This document shows, one piece after another, positions 18,793 through 28,433 of a stretch of 64,000 bases of DNA. The stretch is from Acidovorax sp. Its GTDB lineage: Bacteria > Pseudomonadota > Gammaproteobacteria > Burkholderiales > Burkholderiaceae_C. The DNA lies in NCBI RefSeq assembly GCF_021287135.1, contig NZ_JAJTBB010000020.1, positions 62,001-126,000 on the forward strand. The letters run 5' to 3'. Below the pieces are notes generated by a model that had not been told where the DNA came from, made no database searches, and saw only the letters and a program-made list of their open reading frames with translations. Position 1 is the first letter of the stretch, and every line of letters begins with the position of its first letter. A program made the position numbers and the translations under genes.

Positions 18793-21700
18793 ATGAACGC
18801 CCCTCTGCCCGAAGCCATCCGCAAAGCGCTGGAAACCGTCACGTTGGACGACAAATACGCGCTCGACCACGGGCGCGCCTTCATGAGCGGCGTGCAGGCC
18901 CTGGTGCGCCTGCCCATGCTGCAGCGCCAGCGCGATGCGGCCGCGGGCCTGAACACGGCCGGCTTCATCAGCGGCTACCGCGGCAGCCCGCTGGGCACCT
19001 ACGACCAGGCCCTGTGGGCGGCCAAGAAGCACCTGGCCGAGAACCACATCGTCTTCCAGCCCGGCGTGAACGAGGAGCTGGGCGCCACCGCCGTGTGGGG
19101 CACGCAGCAGCTGGACCTGTACCCCGAGAAGAAGAAGTACGACGGCGTGTTCGGCATCTGGTACGGCAAGGGCCCGGGGGTGGACCGCTGCGCGGACGTG
19201 TTCAAGCACGCCAACATGGCGGGCACCTCCCGGCACGGCGGCGTGATCGCCATCGCGGGGGACGACCACATCAGCAAGAGCAGCACGGCCGCGCACCAGA
19301 GCGACCACATCTTCAAGGCCTGCGGCACGCCGGTGTTTTTCCCCAGCAGCGTGCAGGAGATCCTGGACATGGGCCTGCACGCCTTTGCCATGAGCCGCTT
19401 CTCGGGCGTGTGGTCGGGCATGAAGACCATCCAGGAGGTGGTGGAGTCGTCCAGCAGCATCAGCGTGGACCCGGACCGCGTGAAGATCGTCCTGCCCGAG
19501 GACTTCGCCATGCCGCCGGGCGGCCTGCACATCCGCTGGCCCGACGCGCCGCTGGAGCAGGAGGCGCGCCTGATGGACTACAAGTGGTACGCGGCCCTGG
19601 CGTACATCCGCGCCAACAAGCTCAACTACAACGTCATCGAAGGCCGGCAGGACCGCTTCGGCATCATCGCCAGCGGCAAGGCCTACAACGACATGCGCCA
19701 GGCCCTGGTGGACCTGGGCCTGGACGACGACACCTGCCGCAGCCTGGGCATCCGGGTGCACAAGGTCAACGTGGTGTGGCCGCTGGAAGCCACCATCACC
19801 CGCGACTTTGCGCAAGGCCTGCAAGAGATCCTGGTGGTGGAAGAAAAGCGCCAGGTCATCGAGTACCAGATCAAGGAAGAGCTCTACAACTGGCGCGCCG
19901 ATGTGCGCCCCAACGTACTGGGCAAGTTCGACGAGGTGGAGGGCGACAACTCCGGCGGCGAATGGAGCATGCCCAACCCCAGCCAGAACTGGCTGCTGCG
20001 CCCCAAGGCCGACCTGACGCCCGCCCTCATCGCCAAGGCCATTGCCAAGCGGCTGAAGAAGCTGGGCGTGCCCGAGCACGTGGTGCAGCGCATGGACGCC
20101 CGCCTGGCCGTCATCGACGCGCGCGAGCGCGCGCTGGCCGAGACAAAGGTGGACCCCTCCGGCGACCGCACGCCCTGGTTCTGCAGCGGCTGCCCGCACA
20201 ACACCAGCACCCGGGTGCCCGAGGGCTCGCGCGCCGTGGCCGGCATCGGCTGCCACTACATGGTCAACTGGATGCCCGACCGCCGCACCAGCACCTTCAC
20301 GCAGATGGGCGGCGAGGGCGTCACCTGGGTGGGCCAGCAGCCGTTCACCCATGAAGAGCACATCTTCTCCAACCTGGGCGACGGCACGTACTTCCACAGC
20401 GGGCTGCTGGCCATCCGCCAGAGCATCGCGGCGGGCGTGAACATCACCTACAAGGTGCTCTACAACGACGCCGTGGCCATGACCGGCGGCCAGACGGTGG
20501 GCGAGCGGCCCGAGGGCCACACGGTGCTGCAGATCATGAACAGCCTGAAGGCCGAGGGCGTGGCCAAGCTGGTCATCGTGACGGACGAGCCCGGCAAGTA
20601 CGACGGCGTGCCGCTGGCCGAAGGCGTCGCGGTGCACCACCGTGACGAGCTGGACCGCATCCAGCGCGAATTTCGCGAGATCAAGGGCTGCACGGCCATC
20701 ATCTACGACCAGACCTGCGCCACCGAAAAGCGCCGCCGCCGCAAGCGCGGCAAGCTGGCCACGCCCGACAAGACCGTGGTCATCAACGAGCTGGTGTGCG
20801 AGGGCTGCGGCGACTGCTCGGTGCAGTCCAATTGCCTGTCCGTGGAGCCGGTGGAGACCGAATTCGGCCGCAAGCGGCGCATCAACCAGAGCACCTGCAA
20901 CAAGGACTACTCCTGCGTGAAGGGCTTCTGCCCCAGCTTCGTCACGGTGGAGGGCGGCCAGCTCAAGAAGCCCAAGAAGGAGAAGAAGGGCGACCTTGCG
21001 GCCCTGCCCCCCATTCCCGAGCCCGTGCTGCCCGTGGCCGAAGCCGCATGGGGCATCGTAGTGGCGGGCGTGGGCGGCACGGGGGTCATCACCATCGGCT
21101 CGCTGCTGGGCATGGCGGCCCATCTGGAGGGCAAGGGCGTCATCACGCAAGATGCCGCGGGCCTGGCCCAGAAGGGTGGCGCCACCTGGAGCCACATCCA
21201 GATCGCCAACCGGCCGGACGCCATCTACACCACCAAGGTCGATACCGCCAAGGCCGACCTGGTCATCGGCTGCGACGCCATCGTGGCCGCCAACAAGGCC
21301 ACGCTGGCCGTGCTGCAGCCCGGCCGCACCTTTGTCGCGCTGAACACGCACCGCACGCCCACGGCCTCGTTCGTGAACAACCCCAACTGGCAGTTCCCCG
21401 ACGCGCACTGCGACACGGCCATCGCCAGCGCGCTGGGCGACGGCGGCGTGGGCAGCTTCGATGCCGAGCAGGTCGCCACCCAGCTGCTGGGCGACAGCAT
21501 CTACACCAACCCGCTGCTGCTGGGCTACGCCTGGCAGAAGGGCCGCATCCCGCTGACCCATGCGTCGCTGATGCGCGCCATGGAACTCAACGGCGTGCAG
21601 GTGGACAACAACAAGGCCGCTTTTGAATGGGGCCGCCGCTGCGCGCACGATCTGGTGGCCGTGCAGGCACTGTTCCAGGCCGCGCAGGTGATCCAGTTCG

Positions 21701-22371
21701 TCAAGAAGCCCGCGCTGGCCGACATGATCGCCAAGCGCGTGGAGTTCCTCACCGGCTACCAGAACGCCGCCTACGCTGCCGACTACCAGGCGTTCGTGCA
21801 AAAGGTGCAGGCCGCCGAAGCCCGACTGGGCACCACCACCCGCCTGAGCGAGGCCGTGGCGCGCTACCTGTTCAAGCTCATGGCCTACAAGGACGAATAC
21901 GAGGTGGCGCGCCTGCACACCGACAAGGCTTTCACGGACAAGATCGCCGCCCAGTTCGAGGGCGACTTCAAGCTGGTGCACCACCTGGCGCCCCCCCTGA
22001 TGGCCCAGAAGAACGACCGGGGCGAGCTGGTCAAGCAAAGCTACGGTCCCTGGATGCGCAAGGCCTTCGGCCTGCTGGCCCGGATGAAGGGATTGCGCGG
22101 CACGGCGTTCGACCTGTTTGGCAACACCGACGAGCGCCGCACCGAGCGCGCGCTGATCGGCGAATACCGCGCCTGCATCGAGGAGCTGCTGGCCGGGCTC
22201 ACTGCCGACAACCTGGGCCTGGCGGCGGAGATCGCCCGCATTCCCGAGGACATCCGCGGCTACGGCCACGTGAAGGAGCGCCACCTGCAGGCGGCCCGCG
22301 CCCGGTGGAGCAGCCTGATGGCGCAGTGGCGCAACGGGCCTGCGGCCGCACCGCGCCAGCAGGCAGCCTGA
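18793..22371 (+). CDS. Fused indolepyruvate:ferredoxin oxidoreductase (IorA-IorB type)
   Basis: A 1192-residue single-chain enzyme that oxidatively decarboxylates aryl pyruvates from transaminated aromatic amino acids to aryl-acetyl-CoA, passing electrons to ferredoxin. Domains: N-terminal thiamine-pyrimidine domain (ISGYRGSPLGTYDQAL), TPP-binding region with CSGCPHNTS (Cys464) and GIGCHYMVNWM, a cysteine-rich ferredoxin-like insert from Cys669 (CEGCGDCSVQSNCLS, then CNKDYSCVKGFCP), and a C-terminal gamma domain starting near 758 (GVGGTGVITIG, AGLAQKGGATWSH). The full length matches the fused proteobacterial form. The ATG at 18793 follows an upstream in-frame ATG with no family similarity. 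The divergent Lrp regulator probably controls it, and a strong terminator follows. Confidence 0.93.
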   Translation: MNAPLPEAIRKALETVTLDDKYALDHGRAFMSGVQALVRLPMLQRQRDAAAGLNTAGFISGYRGSPLGTYDQALWAAKKHLAENHIVFQPGVNEELGATAVWGTQQLDLYPEKKKYDGVFGIWYGKGPGVDRCADVFKHANMAGTSRHGGVIAIAGDDHISKSSTAAHQSDHIFKACGTPVFFPSSVQEILDMGLHAFAMSRFSGVWSGMKTIQEVVESSSSISVDPDRVKIVLPEDFAMPPGGLHIRWPDAPLEQEARLMDYKWYAALAYIRANKLNYNVIEGRQDRFGIIASGKAYNDMRQALVDLGLDDDTCRSLGIRVHKVNVVWPLEATITRDFAQGLQEILVVEEKRQVIEYQIKEELYNWRADVRPNVLGKFDEVEGDNSGGEWSMPNPSQNWLLRPKADLTPALIAKAIAKRLKKLGVPEHVVQRMDARLAVIDARERALAETKVDPSGDRTPWFCSGCPHNTSTRVPEGSRAVAGIGCHYMVNWMPDRRTSTFTQMGGEGVTWVGQQPFTHEEHIFSNLGDGTYFHSGLLAIRQSIAAGVNITYKVLYNDAVAMTGGQTVGERPEGHTVLQIMNSLKAEGVAKLVIVTDEPGKYDGVPLAEGVAVHHRDELDRIQREFREIKGCTAIIYDQTCATEKRRRRKRGKLATPDKTVVINELVCEGCGDCSVQSNCLSVEPVETEFGRKRRINQSTCNKDYSCVKGFCPSFVTVEGGQLKKPKKEKKGDLAALPPIPEPVLPVAEAAWGIVVAGVGGTGVITIGSLLGMAAHLEGKGVITQDAAGLAQKGGATWSHIQIANRPDAIYTTKVDTAKADLVIGCDAIVAANKATLAVLQPGRTFVALNTHRTPTASFVNNPNWQFPDAHCDTAIASALGDGGVGSFDAEQVATQLLGDSIYTNPLLLGYAWQKGRIPLTHASLMRAMELNGVQVDNNKAAFEWGRRCAHDLVAVQALFQAAQVIQFVKKPALADMIAKRVEFLTGYQNAAYAADYQAFVQKVQAAEARLGTTTRLSEAVARYLFKLMAYKDEYEVARLHTDKAFTDKIAAQFEGDFKLVHHLAPPLMAQKNDRGELVKQSYGPWMRKAFGLLARMKGLRGTAFDLFGNTDERRTERALIGEYRACIEELLAGLTADNLGLAAEIARIPEDIRGYGHVKERHLQAARARWSSLMAQWRNGPAAAPRQQAA

Positions 22372-22390
22372 GGCCGTTGGGCACCTGGAT

Positions 22391-22446
22391 GCTCTGTTAT
22401 TGATAGCTGCCAGCGCTTGCTGTACAAGCGCTGGCAGCTTTTTTTA
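22391..22446 (+). terminator. Rho-independent terminator made from two-hairpin repeat, copy 3
   Basis: AGCTGCCAGCGCTTG (22405-22419) and CAAGCGCTGGCAGCT (22425-22439) pair perfectly over 15 bp around a 5-nt loop, followed by a run of eight T. It lies 34 bases after the oxidoreductase stop. The preceding TTATTGATAGC belongs to the repeat family's first hairpin, which is degenerate in this copy. Confidence 0.88.
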
Positions 22447-22547
22447 TGGGATGACGTGGCCCCCCGGCGCCCCTGCGCAGGCGCGCGCCACCAAACACCC
22501 TCGCAGGCCTGGGTCTTGCACCCTGTCCGCCAGGGCGGGGCGCCGCA

Positions 22548-22553
22548 TACAAT
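22548..22553 (+). promoter_or_regulatory. Possible -10 box for yajC-secDF
   Basis: TACAAT within GCATACAATG lies about 85 bases before yajC and after the upstream terminator. No good -35 sits at 16-18 bases (a TTGCAC is 26 bases away), so this is tentative. Confidence 0.3.
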
Positions 22554-22638
22554 GCCCTGTTACGCCCCGCCTTGGCGCGCAGCGCCCGCCAGACCTGGGT
22601 TTTCGAGAATTTGACCGTCCATTTGTGGAGTCCTGTCC

Positions 22639-22974
22639 GTGTTTATTTCTTCTGCTTTTGCCCAGACCGCACCCGCCGCAGCCGCGGGCGGCGGCGACAT
22701 GATGTCCTCGCTGACCAGCATGCTCCCCCTGGTGCTGATGTTCGTGGTGCTGTACTTCGTCATGATCCGCCCCCAGATGAAGCGCCAGAAGGAGCACCGC
22801 GCCATGATCGACGCCATCGCCAAGGGCGATGAAGTGGCCACCGCCGGCGGCATCATCGGCAAGGTCACCCGCCTGTCGGAAGGCTTCCTGCACATCGAGA
22901 TCGCGAGCAACGTGGAAGTGCAGATCCAGCGCAGCGCCGTGGTGCAGGTGCTGCCCAAGGGCACGGTGAAGTGA
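22639..22974 (+). CDS. yajC: YajC, SecDF-associated preprotein translocase subunit
   Basis: A 111-residue inner-membrane protein with one helix at about 27-45 (MLPLVLMFVVLYFVMIRPQ) and a basic cytoplasmic tail with the family motif GDEVATAGGIIGKV. It associates with SecD and SecF, encoded directly downstream. The start is a GTG at 22639, preceded by GGAG with an 8-base spacer. It is separated from secD by 158 bp, so the three genes form one operon with an intergenic GC-rich repeat. Confidence 0.95.
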   Translation: MFISSAFAQTAPAAAAGGGDMMSSLTSMLPLVLMFVVLYFVMIRPQMKRQKEHRAMIDAIAKGDEVATAGGIIGKVTRLSEGFLHIEIASNVEVQIQRSAVVQVLPKGTVK

Positions 22975-22984
22975 AGAGGAACAA

Positions 22985-23125
22985 CCCCCTGAGCGGCTGC
23001 GCCGCTTCCCCCTTCTCTCGCGCTGCGCGCGGGACGGGGGACGATGCCGGTGGCCTGGCACAGCCAGTTCCACGGCATCCTGGCAGGGGGCAGGCGCACG
23101 GCGCCGTGGACAACTGAGGTAAGAG
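22985..23125. repeat. GC-rich intergenic repeat between yajC and secD
   Basis: The gap contains CCCCCTGAGCGGCTGCGCC followed by CTTCCCCCTTCTCTCGCG and related GC-rich blocks. A similar arrangement (GCTGCGCGGCTTCCCCCTGG) occurs at about 34785-34803 before pgk. I recall such blocks as common intergenic filler in Comamonadaceae. No promoter or terminator was recognised. Confidence 0.4.
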
Positions 23126-23132
23126 CGCGATC

Positions 23133-25019
23133 ATGAACCGTTATCCGGTCTGGAAGTACGCGATCCTGGTGATCGTGCTGCTGGTGGGGGCCTTGTACAC
23201 CCTGCCCAATTTCTTCGGCGAGGCGCCTGCGGTGCAGGTGTCGTCGGCCAAGGCCACCGTCAAGGTGGATGCTGCCGTGCAGCAGCGCGTGGAAGATGCG
23301 CTCAAGGCGGCGGGTGTCGCGCCCGACTTCGTGGCGCTGGAGGGCAACTCGGTGCGGGCGCGCTTTGACACGCCCGACAACCAGCTCAAGGCCAAGGACG
23401 CGATCCAGAAGGCGCTGGTGCCCGACGCCAGCGACCCGTCGTACATCGTCGCGCTGAACCTGGTGTCGCGCTCGCCCGTCTGGCTCAAGGCCCTGCATGC
23501 CAACCCCATGTACCTGGGCCTGGACCTGCGCGGCGGCGTGCATTTCATGCTGCAGGTGGACATGCAGGCGGCTTTGACCAAGAAGGCCGAGTCGTACGCG
23601 GGCGACATCCGCAGCGCGCTGCGCGACAAGAACGTCCGCCACGGCGGCATCACCCGCGAAGGCCAGTCCATCGACATCAAGGTGCGGGACGAGGCCACGC
23701 TCACGGCCGCGCGCAATGTGATCACCGACCAGTTCCCCGACCTGGTGGCCACCAGCGTGCCCGAAGGCAGCGAGTTCAAGCTGCGCGCTGCCATCAAGCC
23801 CGAAGCCACGCGCAAGGTGCAGGAGCAGGCGCTCAAGCAGAACATGGTCACGCTGCACAACCGGATCAACGAGCTGGGCGTGGCCGAGCCGGTGATCCAG
23901 CAGCAGGGCCTGGACCGCATCGTGGTGCAGCTGCCGGGCGTGCAGGACACGGCCAAGGCCAAGGACATCCTGGGCCGCACCGCCACGCTGGAAGTGCGCA
24001 TGGTGGACGAAGGCACCGAGGCCCGCGCGGCCGAGACCGGGCGCGGCCCCGTTCCGTTCGGGTCCGAGCGCTACCTGGACCGCAACAACCAGCCCATCAT
24101 CGTGAAGAAGCAGGTCATCCTGACCGGCGAGAACCTGACCGATGCCCAGCCCGGCTTTGACGGCCAGACGCACGAGCCCACCGTCAACCTGACGCTGGAC
24201 GCCAAGGGCTCGCGCATCTTCAAGGACATCACCCGCGAGAACGTGGGCAAGCGCATGGCCATCGTGCTCTTTGAAAAGGGCAAGGGCGAGGTGGTGACGG
24301 CCCCCGTGATCCGCAGCGAAATCGGCGGCGGCCGGGTGCAGATCTCCGGCCGCATGACCACGTCCGAGGCCAACGACACCGCGCTGCTGCTGCGCGCCGG
24401 CTCGCTGGCCGCGCCCATGGAGATCATCGAGGAATACACCATCGGCCCCAGCCTGGGTGCCGACAACATCGAGCGCGGCATTCACAGCGTGGTCTGGGGC
24501 ATGGTGGCGATCGCCGTGTTCATGTGCATCTACTACGCGCTGTTTGGCGTGTTCTCCACCGTCTCGCTGGGCGTGAACGTGCTGCTGCTGCTGGCCATCC
24601 TGTCGATGTTGCAGGCCACCCTCACGCTGCCGGGCATTGCCGCCATGGCACTGGCGCTGGGCGTGGCCATCGACTCCAACGTGCGGATCAACGAGCGCAT
24701 CCGCGAAGAGCTGCGCGCGGGCGTTGCGCCGCAGGCGGCCATCCACGCGGGCTACGAGCGCGCCTGGGCGACCATCCTGGACTCCAACGTGACCACGCTG
24801 ATCGCCGGTCTGGCCCTGCTGGCCTTCGGCTCCGGCCCGGTGCGCGGATTCGCGGTGGTGCACTGCATCGGCATTCTCACCAGCATGTTCTCGGCCGTGT
24901 TCTTCTCGCGCGGCCTGGTGAACCTGTGGTACGGGCGCCAGAAAAAGCTCAAGAGCGTGTCGATCGGCCAGGTGTGGAAGCCTGAAGCCGACGCCACTTC
25001 TGTGGCCAAGACAAACTAA
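23133..25019 (+). CDS. secD: SecD, protein translocase subunit
   Basis: A 628-residue inner-membrane protein that uses the proton gradient to help draw exported proteins out of the SecYEG channel. It has an N-terminal helix (about 8-27), a first periplasmic domain with GLDLRGGVHFMLQVD near 130, and a large P1 region. The C-terminal six-helix RND-like part carries the family signature GVAIDSNVRINERIREE. The length matches the longer betaproteobacterial SecD. The gene ends 12 bases before secF. Confidence 0.97.
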   Translation: MNRYPVWKYAILVIVLLVGALYTLPNFFGEAPAVQVSSAKATVKVDAAVQQRVEDALKAAGVAPDFVALEGNSVRARFDTPDNQLKAKDAIQKALVPDASDPSYIVALNLVSRSPVWLKALHANPMYLGLDLRGGVHFMLQVDMQAALTKKAESYAGDIRSALRDKNVRHGGITREGQSIDIKVRDEATLTAARNVITDQFPDLVATSVPEGSEFKLRAAIKPEATRKVQEQALKQNMVTLHNRINELGVAEPVIQQQGLDRIVVQLPGVQDTAKAKDILGRTATLEVRMVDEGTEARAAETGRGPVPFGSERYLDRNNQPIIVKKQVILTGENLTDAQPGFDGQTHEPTVNLTLDAKGSRIFKDITRENVGKRMAIVLFEKGKGEVVTAPVIRSEIGGGRVQISGRMTTSEANDTALLLRAGSLAAPMEIIEEYTIGPSLGADNIERGIHSVVWGMVAIAVFMCIYYALFGVFSTVSLGVNVLLLLAILSMLQATLTLPGIAAMALALGVAIDSNVRINERIREELRAGVAPQAAIHAGYERAWATILDSNVTTLIAGLALLAFGSGPVRGFAVVHCIGILTSMFSAVFFSRGLVNLWYGRQKKLKSVSIGQVWKPEADATSVAKTN

Positions 25020-25031
25020 AGGAGGAAGGCC

Positions 25032-25982
25032 ATGGAGTTCTTCCGCATCCGAAAAGACATTCCCTTCATGAAGCACGCGTTGGTCTTCAACGCGATTTCC
25101 TTCGTCACCTTCGCCCTGGCGGTGTTCTTCCTGTTCTCGCGGGGGCTGCACCTGTCGGTGGAGTTCACGGGCGGGACCGTGATGGAAGTGGCCTATAGCC
25201 AGCCGGCGGAACTTGCGAAGGTGCGCGCGACCGTCACCGGCCTGGGCTACCCGGACGTGCAGGTGCAGAACTTCGGCACCGCGCGCGACGTGATGATCCG
25301 CCTGCCGGTGCAAAAGGGCATCACCTCTGCGCAGCAGAGCGAGCAGGTGCTGGGTGCGCTCAAGGCGGCCGACCCTGAGGTCACGCTGCGCCGCACCGAG
25401 TTCGTGGGCCCGCAGGTCGGCGAGGAACTGGTCCAGGGCGGCCTGATGGCGCTGGCCATGGTGGTGGTGGGCATCGTGATCTACCTGGCCTTCCGCTTCG
25501 AGTGGAAGTTCGGCGTGGCGGCCATCATCGCCAACCTGCACGACGTGGTGATCATCCTGGGCTTCTTCGCGTTCTTCCAGTGGGAGTTCTCGCTGTCCGT
25601 GCTGGCTGGCGTGCTCGCGGTGCTGGGCTACTCGGTGAACGAGTCGGTCGTGATCTTCGACCGGATCCGCGAGGCCTTCCGCAAGTACCGCAAGATGACC
25701 ACGCATGAGGTCATCGACCACGCCATCACCAGCACGATGAGCCGCACCATCATCACCCACGCCTCCACCGAGGCCATGGTGCTGTCCATGTTCTTCTTCG
25801 GCGGTCCCAGCCTGCACTATTTCGCGCTGGCGCTGACCATCGGCATCCTGTTCGGCATCTACTCGTCCGTGTTCGTGGCCGCAGCCATTGCCATGTGGCT
25901 GGGCGTCAAGCGCGAGGACCTGGTCAAGGCGGCCCGCAAGGAAGGGGATCCGAACGATCCCCAGGCCGGAGCCACCGTCTGA
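25032..25982 (+). CDS. secF: SecF, protein translocase subunit
   Basis: A 316-residue partner of SecD. Six membrane helices; the first periplasmic loop starts with SVEFTGGTVMEVAY, and the conserved cytoplasmic-side motif is GYSVNESVVIFDRIREAFRKYR. A strong ribosome site (AAAGGAGGAAGGCC) precedes the ATG. It is third in the yajC-secD-secF operon and is followed 17 bases later by the DUF1631 gene, which may be co-transcribed. Confidence 0.97.
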   Translation: MEFFRIRKDIPFMKHALVFNAISFVTFALAVFFLFSRGLHLSVEFTGGTVMEVAYSQPAELAKVRATVTGLGYPDVQVQNFGTARDVMIRLPVQKGITSAQQSEQVLGALKAADPEVTLRRTEFVGPQVGEELVQGGLMALAMVVVGIVIYLAFRFEWKFGVAAIIANLHDVVIILGFFAFFQWEFSLSVLAGVLAVLGYSVNESVVIFDRIREAFRKYRKMTTHEVIDHAITSTMSRTIITHASTEAMVLSMFFFGGPSLHYFALALTIGILFGIYSSVFVAAAIAMWLGVKREDLVKAARKEGDPNDPQAGATV

Positions 25983-25999
25983 CCCGCTAACATCGGCGC

Positions 26000-28366
26000 A
26001 TGCAGCCCGTTCCCTCGTCCGTTCCGCAGCGCCGCCTGGCCCGCCAGGCGCGACAGCGGTTCGTCGAGGGGTTGTGCGCCGGCTTGCCGGAGCTGGACAA
26101 GACGGTCCAGGATTTCCTCACCACCCTGATGTCGCAGACCGGGACGGCCCGGGACATGCAGGCCCACCGCGACGCCTGGCTGCTCTACCAGCAGCGCCAC
26201 ACGGCCTGGACCGAGCGCACCGGCAAAGCCTGGCGCGACGCGCTGACCGCGCACAGCAGCACGGCGGCCGCCGCCCTCGCAGGCAGTGCCGGAGGCGGGA
26301 TGCACTTCGAGCTGCTGAGCGACGATGTGGTGGAGAACAAGATCGTTTCGGCCCGCATGGCCCTCACGATCAGCGAGCAGGTCAGCCAGCAGTTCGACAT
26401 GCTGCGCCAGCGCACACAGTCGCTGGAAGGGCAGGAGCTCGACAGCAAGGACATTCTGCGGCCCGAGACCGTGTGCCAGTTCCTGGTGGAGCAGTGGGTC
26501 GAGGCCGGCCTGCCGCGCACCGATCTCCAGACGGTCGTGGACCCGCTGCAGCGGGAGCTGGCGAACCTGCTGCAAAAGCAATACCAGGCCGTCAACGTTT
26601 TCTACGTGGAGCAAGGCATCACTCCGCAGGCCGACCTGCGGTCGCGGGTGCGGCGCACCTCGGGCGGGGCGGTGCAGGCCGGCGGCCAGGACTCGGGCGC
26701 GGCGGGGCTGGCGTCCCAGGCATTGGCGCAGTCCCGTGACGCGCTGGCGGGCGCGCGCAGTGGCGCCCAGCCGCTGCCGGGCGGGCGCCCCATGCCGCCG
26801 CGCATGCCTGCGGCCGGCTATGCCCCGCAGTACGCGGGGATGCCCACCGCCTTCGCGACCGGCATGACGCCGCTGGCGCGGGCGCGCCAGCGCGCCCAGG
26901 GCGTGATGGGCCAGCTGCGCAAGCTCCTCACGCAGCCCGTCACCGGGTTCGACATGGTGAATGCGCCCCCCGCGTCGGCGGCGCTGGCGCATGCGCTCAC
27001 GGCCCACCGGGTGCAGTCCGACACCTACTACAGCGGCGTTGCCACCCTGGTCGAGGACTACAGCCCCGCCGCGGTGGTGCGGGTGGCGGGCGCGGTGCGC
27101 GAGCGTTCGGCCGAGCTCAAGCAGAAGGCGTCCACCGCCGGGGAAAAGGCCATCATCGAGGTGGTGGCGCTGATGTTCCAGAGCATCCTGGCCGAGGAGC
27201 GTATTCCCCCCGCCGTGCGCGTGTGGTTTGCGCGGCTGCAGGTGCCGGTGCTGCGTGTGGCGCTGGCCGAGCCGGAGTTCTTCAGCAACGTGGACCACCC
27301 CGCGCGCAAGCTGATCGACCGCATGGGCGCGTGCGTGATGGGCTTTGACGCCACCAGCATCAACGGCAGCGCGCTGGAGGCCGAGATCCGCCGCGTGGTC
27401 CAGGTGATCGAGCAGTATCCCGAGACCGGCCGGCGGGTGTTCCAGCTGGTCTACGACGAGTTCGAGAAATTCCTGTCCAAGTTCCTCACGGAGAAGCAGG
27501 CAACCTCCCGGCTGGTGACGGTGGCGCAGCAGGTCGAGCAGCGCGAGACGCTCGCGATCCAGTACACCATCGAGCTGCGCACCATGCTGCGCGACATGCC
27601 GGTGCGCGAAGAGATCCGGGAGTTCCTTTTCAAGACCTGGGCCGAGGTGCTGGCCTTGTCGGCGGTGCGCGATGGCGCCCAGCACGCCGATACCGTGGCC
27701 CTCAAGCGCACGGCGGCCGACCTGGTCTGGGCGGCCAGCGCCAAGCCCAACCGCACCGACCGGGCCCAGGTCATCCAGAACCTGCCGGGCCTGTTGCAAC
27801 GCTTGCGCCAGGGTCTGACCCTGATGGGGGTGAACGGCCCCGCGCAGGACGCGCAGGTCAAGGTCCTCACGGACACGCTGGCCGACGCCTTTCTTTCCAA
27901 GACCGCGTCCATCCCGCAGGCGCACATCGACGCGATGGCCAAGCGCCTGGCCAATCTGGAAGACTTCATCGACGATGCGGCCCTGGGCGATATGCCGCTC
28001 AATGCCGACAACATCGAGATGATGCTGGGCATCGACGCATCGTCCATCCATGTCGTGGCCGACAACGGTGCGCCGGTGGACGAGGCCATGGTGGCCTGGG
28101 CGCAGGAGCTGCCGGTGGGCGCCTGGTTCACGCTGGACCACAATGGCGCCTCCGCCCAGGTGCAGTACGCCTGGCACAGCCAGCGCAAGCAGCTGCACCT
28201 GTTCGCGGCCGTGGACGGCAGCAGCTACCTGATCCAGCTGCGCAGGCTGGCGGCCTACCTGCAGGCGGGGCTTCTGGTGGCCCAGGAAGAAGAAACCCTG
28301 ACCCTGCGCGCTACGCGCGACGCGCTGGCCAAGCTGGACGCCAACCCCGAGCGATTGCTGGGCTGA
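26000..28366 (+). CDS. DUF1631 family protein
   Basis: A 788-residue soluble, largely helical protein matching DUF1631, a family that I recall is sometimes mislabelled thymidine phosphorylase. Recognisable family segments: FELLSDDVVENKIVSARMAL near 102-121, VFYVEQGITPQADLR near 205, and VRVWFARLQVPVLRVAL near 407. The C-terminal 130 residues (VGAWFTLDHNGASAQVQYAW, YLIQLRRLAAYL) read as a small beta domain reminiscent of PilZ-type folds; the diagnostic RxxxR and DxSxxG motifs of c-di-GMP binding are not obvious. Function unknown. Position just behind secF may mean co-transcription. Confidence 0.85.
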   Translation: MQPVPSSVPQRRLARQARQRFVEGLCAGLPELDKTVQDFLTTLMSQTGTARDMQAHRDAWLLYQQRHTAWTERTGKAWRDALTAHSSTAAAALAGSAGGGMHFELLSDDVVENKIVSARMALTISEQVSQQFDMLRQRTQSLEGQELDSKDILRPETVCQFLVEQWVEAGLPRTDLQTVVDPLQRELANLLQKQYQAVNVFYVEQGITPQADLRSRVRRTSGGAVQAGGQDSGAAGLASQALAQSRDALAGARSGAQPLPGGRPMPPRMPAAGYAPQYAGMPTAFATGMTPLARARQRAQGVMGQLRKLLTQPVTGFDMVNAPPASAALAHALTAHRVQSDTYYSGVATLVEDYSPAAVVRVAGAVRERSAELKQKASTAGEKAIIEVVALMFQSILAEERIPPAVRVWFARLQVPVLRVALAEPEFFSNVDHPARKLIDRMGACVMGFDATSINGSALEAEIRRVVQVIEQYPETGRRVFQLVYDEFEKFLSKFLTEKQATSRLVTVAQQVEQRETLAIQYTIELRTMLRDMPVREEIREFLFKTWAEVLALSAVRDGAQHADTVALKRTAADLVWAASAKPNRTDRAQVIQNLPGLLQRLRQGLTLMGVNGPAQDAQVKVLTDTLADAFLSKTASIPQAHIDAMAKRLANLEDFIDDAALGDMPLNADNIEMMLGIDASSIHVVADNGAPVDEAMVAWAQELPVGAWFTLDHNGASAQVQYAWHSQRKQLHLFAAVDGSSYLIQLRRLAAYLQAGLLVAQEEETLTLRATRDALAKLDANPERLLG

Positions 28367-28369
28367 GAC

Positions 28370-28411
28370 GGCACGCGCCGCTGTGCACGCGGGGCCCACC
28401 GGGCGCGTGCC
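28370..28411. terminator. Hairpin between convergent DUF1631 gene and dprA
   Basis: GGCACGCGCC and GGCGCGTGCC pair perfectly over 10 bp around a 22-nt loop in the 67-bp gap between two gene ends. No T tract on either strand, so it is at best a weak bidirectional terminator. Confidence 0.35.
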
Positions 28412-28433
28412 TGCCTGCTGCGCGGCCTACGGC

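Noticed and set aside
18646-22284. A 1212-codon open frame antisense to the indolepyruvate oxidoreductase gene
   Set aside because: High GC at third positions leaves few stops on the opposite strand; the translation is His/Gly/Ala/Arg-rich and resembles no protein. The sense frame has full family motifs.
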